DNA of 18,522 nucleotides from Brevundimonas sp. Its GTDB lineage: Bacteria; Pseudomonadota; Alphaproteobacteria; Caulobacterales; Caulobacteraceae. Shown one piece after another: positions 1-8,169 of the stretch; position 1 is the stretch's first letter, and each line of letters starts with the position of its first letter. A program made the translations under genes and the position numbers. Below the pieces are notes generated by a model that did not search any database, was not told the DNA's origin, and saw nothing but the letters and a program-made list of their open reading frames with translations. The DNA lies in NCBI RefSeq assembly GCF_031082345.1, contig NZ_JAVHLH010000025.1, positions 1 through 18,522 of the forward strand, given 5' to 3'.

Positions 1-2
1 CC

Positions 3-536
3 GCGACCGGCTCGGCCGGCGCCTTCGCCGGCTCGTCCGTCGCCAAGATCGTCGACGGCCACGTCCTGCTGATCTTCTTCGCCCTGGCCATGGGGCTGGT
101 CGCCGTGGCCATGCTGCGGCCCAACGCGCCGGTCGGGGTCGAGACGGTTCGCCTGACCCGGGCCATGGCGCCGCGCATCGCCGCCTCGGGCGCCGGCGTC
201 GGCGCGGCGGCGGGCTTCTTCGGCATCGGCGGCGGCTTCCTGATCGTCCCCGGACTGATGGGCGCCGCGGGCATGACCCTGGCCCTCGCCCAGGCCTCCT
301 CCCTGGTCAGCGTGGTCGCCTTCGGGGCCACGACGGCGGCCAACTACGCCCTGTCCGGCCTGATCGACTGGCCGATCGTGGCCGCCATGGCGGCGGGCGG
401 CGCGGTCGGAACCCTCGCGGGCCTGCCGATCGCCCGCCGCCTCGGCGCCAATGCGGTGCTGGGCCGACGCCTGTTCGCGGGCCTGATCCTGATCGTCGCC
501 GTCTATGTGGCGATCAAGGCGGTGACGGCGCTCTAG
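3..536 (+). CDS. TauE/SafE-family membrane permease, C-terminal part (5' end outside window)
   Basis: The reading frame is open from the left edge, so the true start lies outside the window and only about 177 C-terminal residues are visible. The protein is very hydrophobic, with several candidate membrane helices. A Gly-rich segment (GVGAAAGFFGIGGGFLIVP) is characteristic of the TauE/SafE family: the second family repeat normally carries G-x-G-G-G followed by a hydrophobic stretch ending in VP. Family members are inner-membrane permeases proposed to export sulfite, sulfoacetate or related organosulfonates, but the substrate cannot be told from sequence. The stop TAG (534-536) overlaps the stop of the convergent pilZ gene. 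The family assignment is fairly firm; the substrate is unknown. Confidence 0.88.
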   Translation, partial: ATGSAGAFAGSSVAKIVDGHVLLIFFALAMGLVAVAMLRPNAPVGVETVRLTRAMAPRIAASGAGVGAAAGFFGIGGGFLIVPGLMGAAGMTLALAQASSLVSVVAFGATTAANYALSGLIDWPIVAAMAAGGAVGTLAGLPIARRLGANAVLGRRLFAGLILIVAVYVAIKAVTAL

Positions 537-862
537 CGGCCGCCGGCCCGGATCAGGGCGGCGCGGGCGGCGGCGAGGCGGGAGGGCACGAGCCCCCGCA
601 GCGACGAGGCGGCGCCGGTGCGTTTCACCCCGGCCTCCTGCCCCTTGCGCCAGGCCACCTCGGCCTCGACGGCGGTGGCCTGGGCGATGTCGATCAGCAG
701 GATCCGGTTCGGCAGGGCGAGGTTGCGGTCCAGCCGGAGGCGGACGCCCGAGTTCGACTGGTCGACGATCAGGCAGGGCAGTTCGAGACCGGGCGTGACG
801 ATGAGGCCGCGCACATTGGCCGACGAGCGGGTCTCCAGTCTGCGATCTTCGGGCCTGTCCAT
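533..862 (-). CDS. Single-domain PilZ protein, predicted c-di-GMP binder
   Basis: A 109-residue protein consisting of little more than one PilZ domain. Both c-di-GMP-binding signatures are visible: an RxxxR motif near the N terminus (R8-L-E-T-R12) and D-x-S-x-S-G at about residues 34-39 (DQSNSG), followed by beta-strand-like sequence. PilZ proteins bind the second messenger c-di-GMP and act as effectors on motility, polysaccharide or other targets; the partner is unknown here. The chosen ATG at 862 overlaps the TGA stop of the upstream kinase gene by one base (TGATG), which favours translational coupling and excludes the longer in-frame extension, which has out-of-frame-like Arg/Ala-rich composition. 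It is the last gene of the leftward sdh cluster. Confidence 0.82.
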   Translation of the reverse strand: MDRPEDRRLETRSSANVRGLIVTPGLELPCLIVDQSNSGVRLRLDRNLALPNRILLIDIAQATAVEAEVAWRKGQEAGVKRTGAASSLRGLVPSRLAAARAALIRAGGR

Positions 863-1668
863 CACGGCATGGCTACCGGTTTGCGGTTTCGATCCAGTTT
901 CACCGTCACATCCGCGCGAACGCCGCCGGCCAGCATGCGCCGCGTGACGCGCTCGAAATACTGGATGAAGCCGGCGAGGCGGACCCGCTCCTCCGCAGGC
1001 AGGTCGGCCGGGGCGACGCCGAGCAGATCGGCTTCCTGCTGACAACGCCAGTCCAGCACGACGTCGAAATCCGGCGCCTGGAGAAAGACGACGGCGTCGA
1101 AATCGGCGGCGAAATCCGCATAGTGGCCGGCGAGGAAACCGTTGACGGCGCGGCGCCAGCCGCCGTCGGCGTCCTGCGCCCGCTCCAGGGCGTTGACCGG
1201 TTCGGCGAGCGCGGCTTCGTCCTGCGGCAGGGCGCCGAGGCACCAGGCGTCGAACAGCACGGCCGAGGGGCGGCCCCTAAAGGCGCGCCAGCGTTCGCGC
1301 GGCCGGCGGTCGTCGCCGCGCTTGTCGAAGTCGGGGATGAGGGTCTGATCGTCCGGCCCGGCGGTGGAGAGCGCGTCGATCAGGCCCTGCAGCAACGCAA
1401 GATCGTGCGTCCCCGGGGGGCCGCGGGTGACGAACAGCGGATGGACCTCCCGGGCCAGGGCCTCGCGTTCGGCCCGGGTCAGATAGACGTCGTCGATCGA
1501 AATCTGCGCCGCGCCGAAGCGGGCGGCGGCCTCGCGGGCGAGGGTGGTCTTGCCGGATCCTTGCGCGCCGACGACGGCGATCAGGGGCGGGCGGCCGGAG
1601 CCGTCCCGGGGTCCGTGCGCGATCAGGCCGCCGACGAGGTCGACCAGGTCCGGATTTGCGCGGCCCAC
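862..1668 (-). CDS. P-loop kinase, D-glycerate 3-kinase-like (YggC/Tda10/GLYK family)
   Basis: A 268-residue soluble protein with a Walker A motif GAQGSGKT at residues 34-41, an SIDD acidic motif at about 57-60, and the stretch IPDFDKRGDDR (111-121). The last resembles the P-x-x-D-K-S segment that in plant-type glycerate kinases and E. coli YggC precedes an E/D-G/A-W-C-x-G motif; here that motif is LFDAWCLGA (138-146). Family members phosphorylate small metabolites, D-glycerate in the plant enzyme, but the substrates of bacterial homologues are often unproven. The start is GTG at 1668, seven bases after the ferredoxin stop, with a weak ribosome binding site. Kinase family is confident; the glycerate substrate is an inference. 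Confidence 0.78.
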   Translation of the reverse strand: MGRANPDLVDLVGGLIAHGPRDGSGRPPLIAVVGAQGSGKTTLAREAAARFGAAQISIDDVYLTRAEREALAREVHPLFVTRGPPGTHDLALLQGLIDALSTAGPDDQTLIPDFDKRGDDRRPRERWRAFRGRPSAVLFDAWCLGALPQDEAALAEPVNALERAQDADGGWRRAVNGFLAGHYADFAADFDAVVFLQAPDFDVVLDWRCQQEADLLGVAPADLPAEERVRLAGFIQYFERVTRRMLAGGVRADVTVKLDRNRKPVAMP

Positions 1669-1675
1669 GGCCGGC

Positions 1676-1996
1676 TCAGTGCTGGGATTCGGGCAGGCGG
1701 ACGATCAGGCCGTCGAGATCGTCGCTGACCCGGATCTGGCACGACAGGCGGCTGTTCGGCTGGACGTTCTCGGCGAAGTCCAGCATCGACTCCTCCATGG
1801 CCGAGGCGCGGCCGGTCTCGGCGGCGAAGTTCTCGTCGACATAGACATGGCAGGTGGCGCAGGCGCAGGCCCCGCCGCAGTCGGCGTCGATGCCCGGCAC
1901 ATTGTTGCGGATCGCCCCCTCCATGACGGAGAGGCCGTTCTTGACCTCTACGACATGCTCGCGGCCGTCGTGCTCGATGTAGGTGATCTTCGCCAA
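1676..1996 (-). CDS. Adrenodoxin-type 2Fe-2S ferredoxin
   Basis: A 106-residue protein with the cluster pattern C40-x5-C46-x2-C49 and, further on, C86 in LSCQI, the four ligands of a [2Fe-2S] cluster in vertebrate/bacterial adrenodoxin-type ferredoxins. C44 is an additional cysteine. Such proteins pass single electrons to cytochromes P450, Fe-S assembly or other oxidoreductases; the partner here is unknown. Translation most likely starts at TTG 1996, since the next Met (M25) would remove the first beta strands and the encoded N terminus ([11 protein letters not shown]) fits the family. The TTG lies one base after the sdhB stop, so it is probably coupled to sdhB translation. Its place right after sdhB suggests co-expression with complex II, not a proven function in it. 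Confidence 0.92.
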   Translation of the reverse strand: MAKITYIEHDGREHVVEVKNGLSVMEGAIRNNVPGIDADCGGACACATCHVYVDENFAAETGRASAMEESMLDFAENVQPNSRLSCQIRVSDDLDGLIVRLPESQH

Positions 1997-1997
1997 C

Positions 1998-2798
1998 TCA
2001 GGCGGCCTCGGTCTTCTTCCGGCTCGGCGAGACCATCAGCTTCTTGGTCTCGGCGATGGCCTTGGCCGGGTTCAGACCCTTCGGACACACCTGGGCGCAG
2101 TTCATGATGGTGTGGCAGCGGTAGAGTTTGAACGGGTCCTCGAGGTCGTCGAGCCGCTTGTCGGTGGCGTCGTCGCGGCTGTCGGCGATCCAGCGGTAGG
2201 ACTGCAGCAGGGCCGCGGGCCCCAGGTATTCGGTCTGGTTCCACCAGTAGCTCGGGCACGAGGTCGAGCAGCAGGCGCACAGGATGCATTCGTACAGGCC
2301 GTCCAGCTTGGCCCGGTCCTCGGGCAGTTGGATGCGCTCGGTCTCGGGGTCCGGCTCGTCGGACTGGAGGTAGGGCTGGATCGAGTCGTACTGGGCGTAG
2401 AACAGGGTCAGGTCGGTGACCAGGTCCTTGACCACCGGCTGGTGCGGCAGCGGGGCGATGGAGATGGTCGAGGAGGAGCACTCCTCCCAGCCCTTGGTGC
2501 AGGCCAGGGCGTTGCGCCCGTCGATGTTCATCGAGCACGAGCCGCAGATGCCCTCGCGGCACGAGCGCCGGAACGACAGGGTCGGGTCGATCTCGTTCTT
2601 GATGTGGATCAGGGCGTCCAGCAGCATCGGGCCGTGGTCGTCGGCCGAGACCTCGAACACGTCCCAGCGCGGATCGGCGTCGACCTCGGGGTCGTAGCGG
2701 TAGACCTTGTAGGTCTTGACGTTCTTCGCGCCGGCCGGGGCCTTGTGGACCTTGCCGGAGGTGGGCTTGGAGCCCTTGGGGAGGGTGAGCTGGACCAT
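1998..2798 (-). CDS. sdhB: Succinate dehydrogenase iron-sulfur subunit SdhB
   Basis: A 266-residue protein that carries electrons from the SdhA flavin to quinone through three Fe-S clusters. All ligand sets are visible: C80, C85, C88 and C100 for the plant-type [2Fe-2S] cluster ([10 protein letters not shown]...C), then the [12 protein letters not shown] segment at 171-182 and [12 protein letters not shown] at 228-239 for the [4Fe-4S] and [3Fe-4S] clusters. The length matches alphaproteobacterial and mitochondrial SdhB. The reading frame stays open far upstream, but ATG 2798 is the right start: it gives the family N terminus and overlaps the TGA of creD by one base (TGATG). The ribosome binding site is weak, consistent with coupling to creD. 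Confidence 0.97.
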   Translation of the reverse strand: MVQLTLPKGSKPTSGKVHKAPAGAKNVKTYKVYRYDPEVDADPRWDVFEVSADDHGPMLLDALIHIKNEIDPTLSFRRSCREGICGSCSMNIDGRNALACTKGWEECSSSTISIAPLPHQPVVKDLVTDLTLFYAQYDSIQPYLQSDEPDPETERIQLPEDRAKLDGLYECILCACCSTSCPSYWWNQTEYLGPAALLQSYRWIADSRDDATDKRLDDLEDPFKLYRCHTIMNCAQVCPKGLNPAKAIAETKKLMVSPSRKKTEAA

Positions 2799-4276
2799 CA
2801 GGCGATATCTCGGGAATCGTTGCCCGCGATGCCGTACCAGTCGACCTTGCGGGTGAAATACATGACGGCCGCGATGGCCGCGAAGCTGGAAAGGGCGCCG
2901 ACCAGCAGGGCGTAGTCCTCCAGCCGCATCAGCACATAGATGAGGCCGTAGAGGAAGGTGAAGGCCACCAGGGCACGAACGCCCTGGGCGCGGCTTTCGA
3001 AGGTCCAGCCGGCGTAGGCCGAGATCAGGCCGACGGTGGCGGCGGCCGCAAGGGCGAAGGCCGCGTCGAAACCGATGTGCTCGGCGATCGACAGCAGCAG
3101 CATGTAGAAGATCACCTGGGCCATGCCGACGAGGATGTACTGGGCCGGGTGGACGCGGCGGCCGGTGGTGGTTTCGAACAGGAAATAGGCCAGGAACACC
3201 AGGCCGATGAACATCGGCGCGTATTTCAGCGAGCGGCTGACCGACTGATAGGGGTTGGCCGGCTCGACGAAGGTCACGCCCAGCGAGGTCGCGCCGAGAC
3301 GGCCGAGCGTGTCGCGATCCCCCTCGACCGGCACGCCGCGCGCCACGAACGGCACCGTCCAGGTGGCGTTGAAGCCGTCGGCGGCGTCCTGGCGGGCGGG
3401 CAGGAAGCCGCCGTTGTAGGACGGATGGGGCCAGTCGCCGCGGATGACGGCGGTGGTCGTTCCGGCGAAGGCCAGCACGGCGATCCGCTGGGCCCCGGAG
3501 AAGGTCGCGCGCCCGGAGACGTCGAAGCTTCCGTCGGTCCGCAGGGCTTCGGGCAGTCGCGTTCCGAACAGGCGCAGGCTGTCCCCGCCCCTCAGCGCCC
3601 CGTCGCGCGTGTCCGGGAGGGTCAGCGCCGCGGTGGGCTCGACCGACGAGGGCGTCAGGGCCACGGTCTGGCCGCCGAGGGTCAGGCCGATGTCGGACTT
3701 GGCGCCCCGCGCATCCGACGCGCCGAGCACGATCTCCGCCCGGCTCCAGTCGAGGACCGCCCCACGCGGGAGTTCGGCCCCGGCGTTGGCGAGGTCGAAA
3801 CTGGCCGAATAGGTCAGGTCGGCGGTGTAGACCGGGACCTTGAACAGCGAGCGGCTGCGCACTTCGGATTCCGTCGCGGCCTGGACCTGACCCCGGGTCG
3901 GGAAGATGTGCCAGACGCCGGCGTCCAGGGTCGTCGAGGTCGTGGGGACCGGCGTCCCGGGGTTGGTCGGCGCGGCCTCGACGACGTTGCGGGTATAGGG
4001 CACGGCGATGACCGGGCCGAGGAAGGTCTGGGGCCCGCCCATCAGGCCGCCGACCTCGTCGGCCACCTGCTGGGCGCGGTTCGACCGGTCCATCAGCAGG
4101 GCGAAGACAAACAGGGCGGCGATGCTCATCACGAGCGCCAGACCGCACACCAGCAACAGTTTCAGCCCGGCCGAGCGACGCGGCGGAGCCGGGACCCGGC
4201 CACGCTCATAGGCCGGCGTCAGCGCCGGCTGGGGCGGCGCGGTCTCGACGGGCGGCGTCCTGGGCGTGCGGGCCAT
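2798..4276 (-). CDS. creD: CreD-family inner-membrane protein
   Basis: A 492-residue membrane protein with a Pro-rich cytoplasmic N tail, a first membrane helix at about 39-62, a long extracytoplasmic domain (about 65-350), and a C-terminal bundle of about five helices (354-372, 380-398, 403-423, 433-451, 454-474). This architecture, plus motifs such as GPVIAVPY early on and [19 protein letters not shown] before the bundle, matches CreD (E. coli CreD is about 450 residues). CreD belongs to the CreBC two-component regulon in enterobacteria and Pseudomonas and is linked to envelope integrity; its biochemical role is unknown. The start ATG 4276 has AGGAA seven bases upstream, overlapping the sdhA stop. 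Oddly, it sits between sdhA and sdhB, and no creB or creC gene is nearby. Confidence 0.9.
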   Translation of the reverse strand: MARTPRTPPVETAPPQPALTPAYERGRVPAPPRRSAGLKLLLVCGLALVMSIAALFVFALLMDRSNRAQQVADEVGGLMGGPQTFLGPVIAVPYTRNVVEAAPTNPGTPVPTTSTTLDAGVWHIFPTRGQVQAATESEVRSRSLFKVPVYTADLTYSASFDLANAGAELPRGAVLDWSRAEIVLGASDARGAKSDIGLTLGGQTVALTPSSVEPTAALTLPDTRDGALRGGDSLRLFGTRLPEALRTDGSFDVSGRATFSGAQRIAVLAFAGTTTAVIRGDWPHPSYNGGFLPARQDAADGFNATWTVPFVARGVPVEGDRDTLGRLGATSLGVTFVEPANPYQSVSRSLKYAPMFIGLVFLAYFLFETTTGRRVHPAQYILVGMAQVIFYMLLLSIAEHIGFDAAFALAAAATVGLISAYAGWTFESRAQGVRALVAFTFLYGLIYVLMRLEDYALLVGALSSFAAIAAVMYFTRKVDWYGIAGNDSRDIA

Positions 4277-4286
4277 CGGGCGGTTC

Positions 4287-6071
4287 CTAGTACACCCGAG
4301 CCTTGGGCTCGATGTAATCGATGTCCGTCGACATGGTGTAGTTGTGCACCGGGCGGTAGTCGATCTTCACCGCCTCGGCCGGGACCTTCCACGACAGGGT
4401 GTGCTTCATCCAGTTCACGTCGTCGCGGTCGGGATAGTCCTCGCGGGCGTGGGCGCCGCGCGATTCCGTCCGGTTCAGCGCGCTCTCGATGGTGACGAGG
4501 GCCTGGTCGACCAGGTTGTCGTATTCGAGGGTCTCGATCAGGTCGGTGTTCCAGATCAGGCCGCGGTCGGTGGTCTTGATGTCGTCGCCGGCGGCGTGAA
4601 TGGCGCGCAGCTTGGCCACCCCCTCTTCCAGTGTCTTGCCGGTGCGGAACACGGCCGCGTCGGACTGCATGGCGCGCTGCATGTCGATGCGCAGCTTCGC
4701 CGTCGGGGTCGAACCGTTCGCGTGGCGGAAGCGGTCGAGGCGGGCCAGGTGGCCGTCGGTGGCGGCAGCCGGCGCATCCGGAACCTTCGAGGCCTTGTCG
4801 ACCGTCTCGCCGCAGCGCAGACCGGCGGCGCGGCCGAACACGACCAGATCGGTCAGGCTGTTGGAGCCGAGGCGGTTGGCCCCGTGCACCGAGACGCAGG
4901 CCGCCTCGCCCACGGCCATCAGGCCCGGCACGACAGTGTCGGCATTGTCGCCGACCTTGGTCAGAACCTCGCCGTGATAGTTCGTGGGGATGCCGCCCAT
5001 ATTGTAGTGGACTGTCGGCAGCACCGGGATCGGCTGCTTCGTCACATCGACGCCGGCGAAGATCTTGGCGCTTTCCGAGATGCCCGGCAGGCGCTCGTGC
5101 AGCACGGCCGGATCGAGGTGGTCGAGGTGCAGGTGGATGTGGTCCTTGTTCGGACCGACGCCGCGGCCTTCGCGGATCTCGATGGTCATGGAGCGGCTGA
5201 CCATGTCGCGCGGGGCCAGGTCCTTCACGGTCGGCGCATAGCGCTCCATGAAGCGCTCGCCCTCCGAGTTGGTCAGATATCCGCCCTCGCCGCGCGCGCC
5301 CTCGGTGATCAGGCAGCCGGCGCCGTAGATGCCGGTCGGGTGGAACTGGACGAACTCCATGTCCTGCAGCGGCAGGCCGGCGCGCAGCACCATGGCGTTG
5401 CCGTCGCCGGTGCAGGTGTGGGCGCTGGTGGCGCTGAAATAGGCGCGGCCGTAGCCGCCGGTGGCCAGGATCACCAGCTTGGCGCGGAAGCGGTGCATCG
5501 TGCCGTCGTCGAGCTTCAGCGCCGTCACGCCGGTGCAGGCGCCGTCCTGCATGATCAGGTCGAGGGCGAAATATTCGACGAAGAACTCGACCTCGCGGCG
5601 GACCGACTGGCCGTACAGGGTGTGCAGGATGGCGTGGCCGGTGCGGTCGGCGGCGGCGCAGGTGCGCTGCACCGGGCCCTCGCCGAAATTGCGCGTCATG
5701 CCGCCGAAGGCGCGCTGGTAGATCTTGCCCTCGTCGGTGCGCGAGAAGGGCACGCCCCAGTGCTCGAGCTCATAGACGGCCTTGGGCGCGTTGCGGACGA
5801 GGTATTCGATGGCGTCCTGGTCGCCCAGCCAGTCCGACCCCTTGACGGTGTCGTACATGTGCCACTGCCAGCTGTCCTCGCCCATGTTGCCGAGCGAGGC
5901 GGAGATGCCGCCCTGGGCCGCCACGGTGTGGGAGCGGGTCGGGAAGACCTTGGTGACGCAGGCGACCTTCAGCCCCTGCTGGGCGGCGCCGAGGGCGGCG
6001 CGCAGGCCGGAGCCGCCGGCGCCGACGACGACGACGTCATAGGCATGGTCGACGAATTCATAAGCAGCCAC
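4287..6071 (-). CDS. sdhA: Succinate dehydrogenase flavoprotein subunit SdhA
   Basis: A 594-residue catalytic subunit that oxidises succinate to fumarate and hands electrons to SdhB. Visible features are the dinucleotide-binding [16 protein letters not shown] (about 14-29), the covalent-FAD histidine in [10 protein letters not shown] (H48), a substrate-site stretch [21 protein letters not shown], and [19 protein letters not shown] near the FAD adenine site. Length equals that of typical bacterial SdhA (about 590). The start is GTG at 6071, with GGAG nine bases upstream and the sdhD stop (6076-6078) in between; no better ATG exists before the FAD motif. Its stop is ten bases before creD. Confidence 0.98.
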   Translation of the reverse strand: MAAYEFVDHAYDVVVVGAGGSGLRAALGAAQQGLKVACVTKVFPTRSHTVAAQGGISASLGNMGEDSWQWHMYDTVKGSDWLGDQDAIEYLVRNAPKAVYELEHWGVPFSRTDEGKIYQRAFGGMTRNFGEGPVQRTCAAADRTGHAILHTLYGQSVRREVEFFVEYFALDLIMQDGACTGVTALKLDDGTMHRFRAKLVILATGGYGRAYFSATSAHTCTGDGNAMVLRAGLPLQDMEFVQFHPTGIYGAGCLITEGARGEGGYLTNSEGERFMERYAPTVKDLAPRDMVSRSMTIEIREGRGVGPNKDHIHLHLDHLDPAVLHERLPGISESAKIFAGVDVTKQPIPVLPTVHYNMGGIPTNYHGEVLTKVGDNADTVVPGLMAVGEAACVSVHGANRLGSNSLTDLVVFGRAAGLRCGETVDKASKVPDAPAAATDGHLARLDRFRHANGSTPTAKLRIDMQRAMQSDAAVFRTGKTLEEGVAKLRAIHAAGDDIKTTDRGLIWNTDLIETLEYDNLVDQALVTIESALNRTESRGAHAREDYPDRDDVNWMKHTLSWKVPAEAVKIDYRPVHNYTMSTDIDYIEPKARVY

Positions 6072-6075
6072 GCGA

Positions 6076-6483
6076 TCAGGCTCCGAAACCGGCCGGCAGC
6101 GGGGCCGAACCCAGCGCCAGTCGCACGATGAAGAAGACGCCCGCGGCGGCGAGCACGACGCACAGCAGGCCGATCAGGCCCACCAGCGTGTTCCGCGAGG
6201 CGGGCTTGTGGATATAGTCGTCGACGATGACCTTCAGGCCCATGTTCATGTGCCAGAGGCTGACCAGCAGGGTGATCGCCAGCAGGGTCGCATTGACCGG
6301 CGAGCGGAACCATTCGAGCGCGCCGCCGTAGCCGGCGCCCGACAGGGCCCAGCCGCTCCACAGGCCCCACAGGGTCAGGGGGACCAGGATCAGCGACGAC
6401 AGCCGCTCCTGCAGCCATTCGCCGGCGCCGTGGCGTTCGGAGACCTTCACGCCCTTGATGTAGCTCCTGGTCAGGCGGCTCAA
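6076..6483 (-). CDS. sdhD: Succinate dehydrogenase membrane anchor SdhD
   Basis: A 135-residue membrane anchor with three helices (about 29-49, 65-85, 100-122) that, with SdhC, binds heme b and ubiquinone. H78 in SLWHMNMG followed eleven residues later by D89-Y90 (VDDY) reproduces the spacing of the heme ligand H71 and the quinone-site D82-Y83 in E. coli SdhD. I chose TTG 6483 as start because GGGAGG lies eight bases upstream and it overlaps the sdhC stop (TTGA). GTG 6450 (124 residues) is an alternative, with AGGAG about twelve bases before it. The gene is fourth-smallest of the cluster and between sdhC and sdhA, the standard C-D-A order. Confidence 0.92.
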   Translation of the reverse strand: MSRLTRSYIKGVKVSERHGAGEWLQERLSSLILVPLTLWGLWSGWALSGAGYGGALEWFRSPVNATLLAITLLVSLWHMNMGLKVIVDDYIHKPASRNTLVGLIGLLCVVLAAAGVFFIVRLALGSAPLPAGFGA

Positions 6484-6953
6484 AGGACGACCCTCCCGGT
6501 CATGAACAGTCCGGCCCAGAAGGCGATCGAGATGACCACGCCGATCACGATCGAAGCCGTCGACAGGGCGTTGGCCGACTTCGGCGTCAGCCCCTCGCCC
6601 GCGTCCCAGATCAGGTGGCGGACGCCGCCGGCGAAATGCACGGCCAGGGCGACCGTCAGCCCGAACCAGACCAGCAGGCCCAGAGGCGAGCCCATCCAGC
6701 CGGTGAAGGTCGCATAGGCGTCGGGCCCGAAGGCCAGGGCCATCAGCCACAGCGCCACCAGCACGGCGCCGACGGCCAGCGCTCCGCCGGTCATCCGGTG
6801 CAGGATCGATCCCAGCATGGTGACATGCCAGCGCCAGATCTGCAGATGCGGCGAAAGCGGGCGGACACGGCCGTTGGGCTGGCGCACGAAGCGGCCGGAC
6901 TGATCGTCGGTCGGATCGTTCGAAGCATCGCCCGGCAAGGGGGAAGTCGACAT
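6480..6953 (-). CDS. sdhC: Succinate dehydrogenase cytochrome b556 subunit SdhC
   Basis: A 157-residue membrane anchor with three helices (about 54-76, 88-109, 131-151). The motif VHFAGGVRHLIWD contains H106, equivalent to the heme-b ligand in the family's H-x4-G-[IV]-R-H pattern, and the earlier RPLSPHLQIW and SILHRMTG segments are the usual SdhC quinone-site region. A polar N-terminal tail of about 30 residues precedes the conserved RPLSPHL and is longer than in E. coli. ATG 6953 is chosen because sequence upstream lacks family character; the ribosome binding site is weak (GAG within a possible hairpin). It is the first gene of the sdh cluster. Confidence 0.95.
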   Translation of the reverse strand: MSTSPLPGDASNDPTDDQSGRFVRQPNGRVRPLSPHLQIWRWHVTMLGSILHRMTGGALAVGAVLVALWLMALAFGPDAYATFTGWMGSPLGLLVWFGLTVALAVHFAGGVRHLIWDAGEGLTPKSANALSTASIVIGVVISIAFWAGLFMTGRVVL

Positions 6954-6965
6954 ATGCGAATGGTT

Positions 6966-6979
6966 CTCAGAAACCTGAG
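6966..6979 (-). promoter_or_regulatory. Small hairpin in the sdhC leader
   Basis: CTCAG and CTGAG form a 5-bp stem with a 4-base loop, ending about 13 bases before the sdhC ATG. The only purine-rich match to a ribosome binding site (CTGAGAA) lies in its 3' arm. It could limit sdhC translation, but a stem this short may be chance. Confidence 0.25.
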
Positions 6980-7010
6980 CGAAATCAGCCGCTCGAAATC
7001 GGTGATCAGG

Positions 7011-7039
7011 CTTTAGTCCAGCGGCGCCGCAGGGGTCAA
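7011..7039 (-). promoter_or_regulatory. Predicted housekeeping-sigma promoter of the sdh operon
   Basis: On the minus strand TTGACC (7039-7034) is followed after 17 bases by CTAAAG (7016-7011). This resembles alphaproteobacterial vegetative promoters of the TTGAC-N17-CTANA type. Transcription would begin near 7004, giving a leader of about 50 bases before sdhC. Confidence 0.5.
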
Positions 7040-7132
7040 CGAAGCGTGAGCGGGTGCGACGCCGACGATCACGAATTCGCGGGGCGGGAGGGGCGCTTTG
7101 CCAGGCGAGAGCGAAATCGGCACACTGGACCC

Positions 7133-7690
7133 ATGTCGGGAATGCTGATCGCCGCCCTGGCCGCGCTGCTGACGCCGCAGGCCGCGCCCCATCCATCGGC
7201 GCTGGAGCCCTATTCGCCGCCGGCCATCCGCCCGTTCGAACCCGGTTCGGACTTCGGCCGCGAGACTGCCGAGGGTGATGGCGCGGGCTTGTCGCATCGC
7301 CCGCCGCTGGCCGCGCCGGTGACGGTGGACGCCTATGACGGCGCCTATGAGGTCACCCCGACCGATGTCGAGATCGCCTATGATCAGGGCGTGACCTCCG
7401 CCGAGCTCCGCGCCGACCAGACCGCCGGGCCGCTGAACGGCGTCTGGCGCATCCGCGATGCGGACGGGCGGACCCTCTACGATATCGTCCTGATGGATCA
7501 TGGCGTCGGTCCCGTCGAGGGCGGCTGGCGCAGCCGCCGCGGCCGGGGCGGGGCCGTGTCCGACGGACGCACGCTGACGCTGGAGGACGGCGGCGGGGTG
7601 GTGACCCTGGAGCGGTCGCAGGCCGGCTGGCGCGGTTCGCTGACCGTGGACGGGCGGACCCGTCCTGTGACGATCACCCGCCCGGACTGA
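7133..7690 (+). CDS. Hypothetical secreted or periplasmic protein
   Basis: I do not recognise this family. The 185-residue protein starts with a short hydrophobic segment (MLIAALAALLTPQAAP) that looks like a signal peptide cleaved near residue 19. A Pro-rich linker follows, then a domain rich in Asp, Gly and short beta-strand-like stretches, such as GVWRIRDADGRTLYDIVLMD and a Gly-rich turn before a Val/Thr-rich C terminus. No cysteine or obvious catalytic motif is present. ATG 7133 is chosen for the signal peptide; ATG 7142 is possible, and neither has a clear ribosome binding site. It is divergent from sdhC, and its 3' end overlaps the convergent HIT gene by 17 bases. Confidence 0.65.
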   Translation: MSGMLIAALAALLTPQAAPHPSALEPYSPPAIRPFEPGSDFGRETAEGDGAGLSHRPPLAAPVTVDAYDGAYEVTPTDVEIAYDQGVTSAELRADQTAGPLNGVWRIRDADGRTLYDIVLMDHGVGPVEGGWRSRRGRGGAVSDGRTLTLEDGGGVVTLERSQAGWRGSLTVDGRTRPVTITRPD

Positions 7691-8102
7691 GCCGGATCCT
7701 CGAGGCCGCGGCCTGCAGGGCCCCGGCTCCGTACGGTACGGCCGCACCCCGGCCCCAGACCGGGTCGGGCCACAGGCCGTCGTCGGGGCGGCGCCCCACC
7801 ACATGCACATGAAGCTGGGCGGTGACATTGCCGAGCGCGGCGACATTGAGCTTGTGCACCGGCCGCCCGGCCGTTTCGCCCAGCAGGCGGACGACGGCCC
7901 CGGCGCGGACGATCTCCTCCATCAGCGCGGCCCGTTCCGGTCCGGCGAGGTCCTCGATCTCCCGCAGCCCGGACCGGCGGGGGATCAGGATCAGCCACGG
8001 GAAACGGGCGTCGTCCTGCAGCCGGACCTGACACAGCGGCCAGTCGCACACCGCGATGGAGCCGGGATCGAAGGCGGGGTCGGCTTTGAAGGCGGACGTC
8101 AT
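7674..8102 (-). CDS. HIT-family nucleotide hydrolase/transferase
   Basis: A 142-residue protein of the histidine-triad superfamily. The diagnostic segment is QLHVHVVGRRPDD near residues 96-108; a subset of bacterial HIT proteins carries Q-L-H-V-H in place of the canonical H-x-H-x-H, followed as here by W-P-x-P-V-W-G. Upstream, CDWPLCQVRL and FPWLILIPR match the same subfamily. HIT proteins hydrolyse or transfer nucleoside phosphates such as dinucleoside polyphosphates or AMP-lysine; the substrate here is not deducible. The first histidine of the triad is replaced by Gln, as in that subfamily. The only ribosome-binding-site-like GAGG lies unusually close to the ATG (about 3 bases). It is transcribed alone, divergent from ahpC. 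Confidence 0.88.
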   Translation of the reverse strand: MTSAFKADPAFDPGSIAVCDWPLCQVRLQDDARFPWLILIPRRSGLREIEDLAGPERAALMEEIVRAGAVVRLLGETAGRPVHKLNVAALGNVTAQLHVHVVGRRPDDGLWPDPVWGRGAAVPYGAGALQAAASRIRLSPGG

Positions 8103-8169
8103 GCTCCTCGGTCGCCCGGCCCGGCGCAGGCGTCAAGCGTCCCCGCGACCGGGCCGGCCTATGGCTGCT

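Noticed and set aside
1998..4148. A 716-codon open frame that would fuse a long N-terminal segment to SdhB
   Set aside because: The part upstream of 2798 is Arg/Pro/Gly-rich frame-shadow sequence lying over creD, which has clear membrane helices and family motifs in another frame. SdhB homology begins at ATG 2798.
4266..6131. A 621-codon plus-strand open frame opposite sdhA
   Set aside because: It is the antisense shadow of sdhA, with repetitive Ala/Val/Gly/His composition typical of GC-rich antisense frames, and sdhA is unmistakable.
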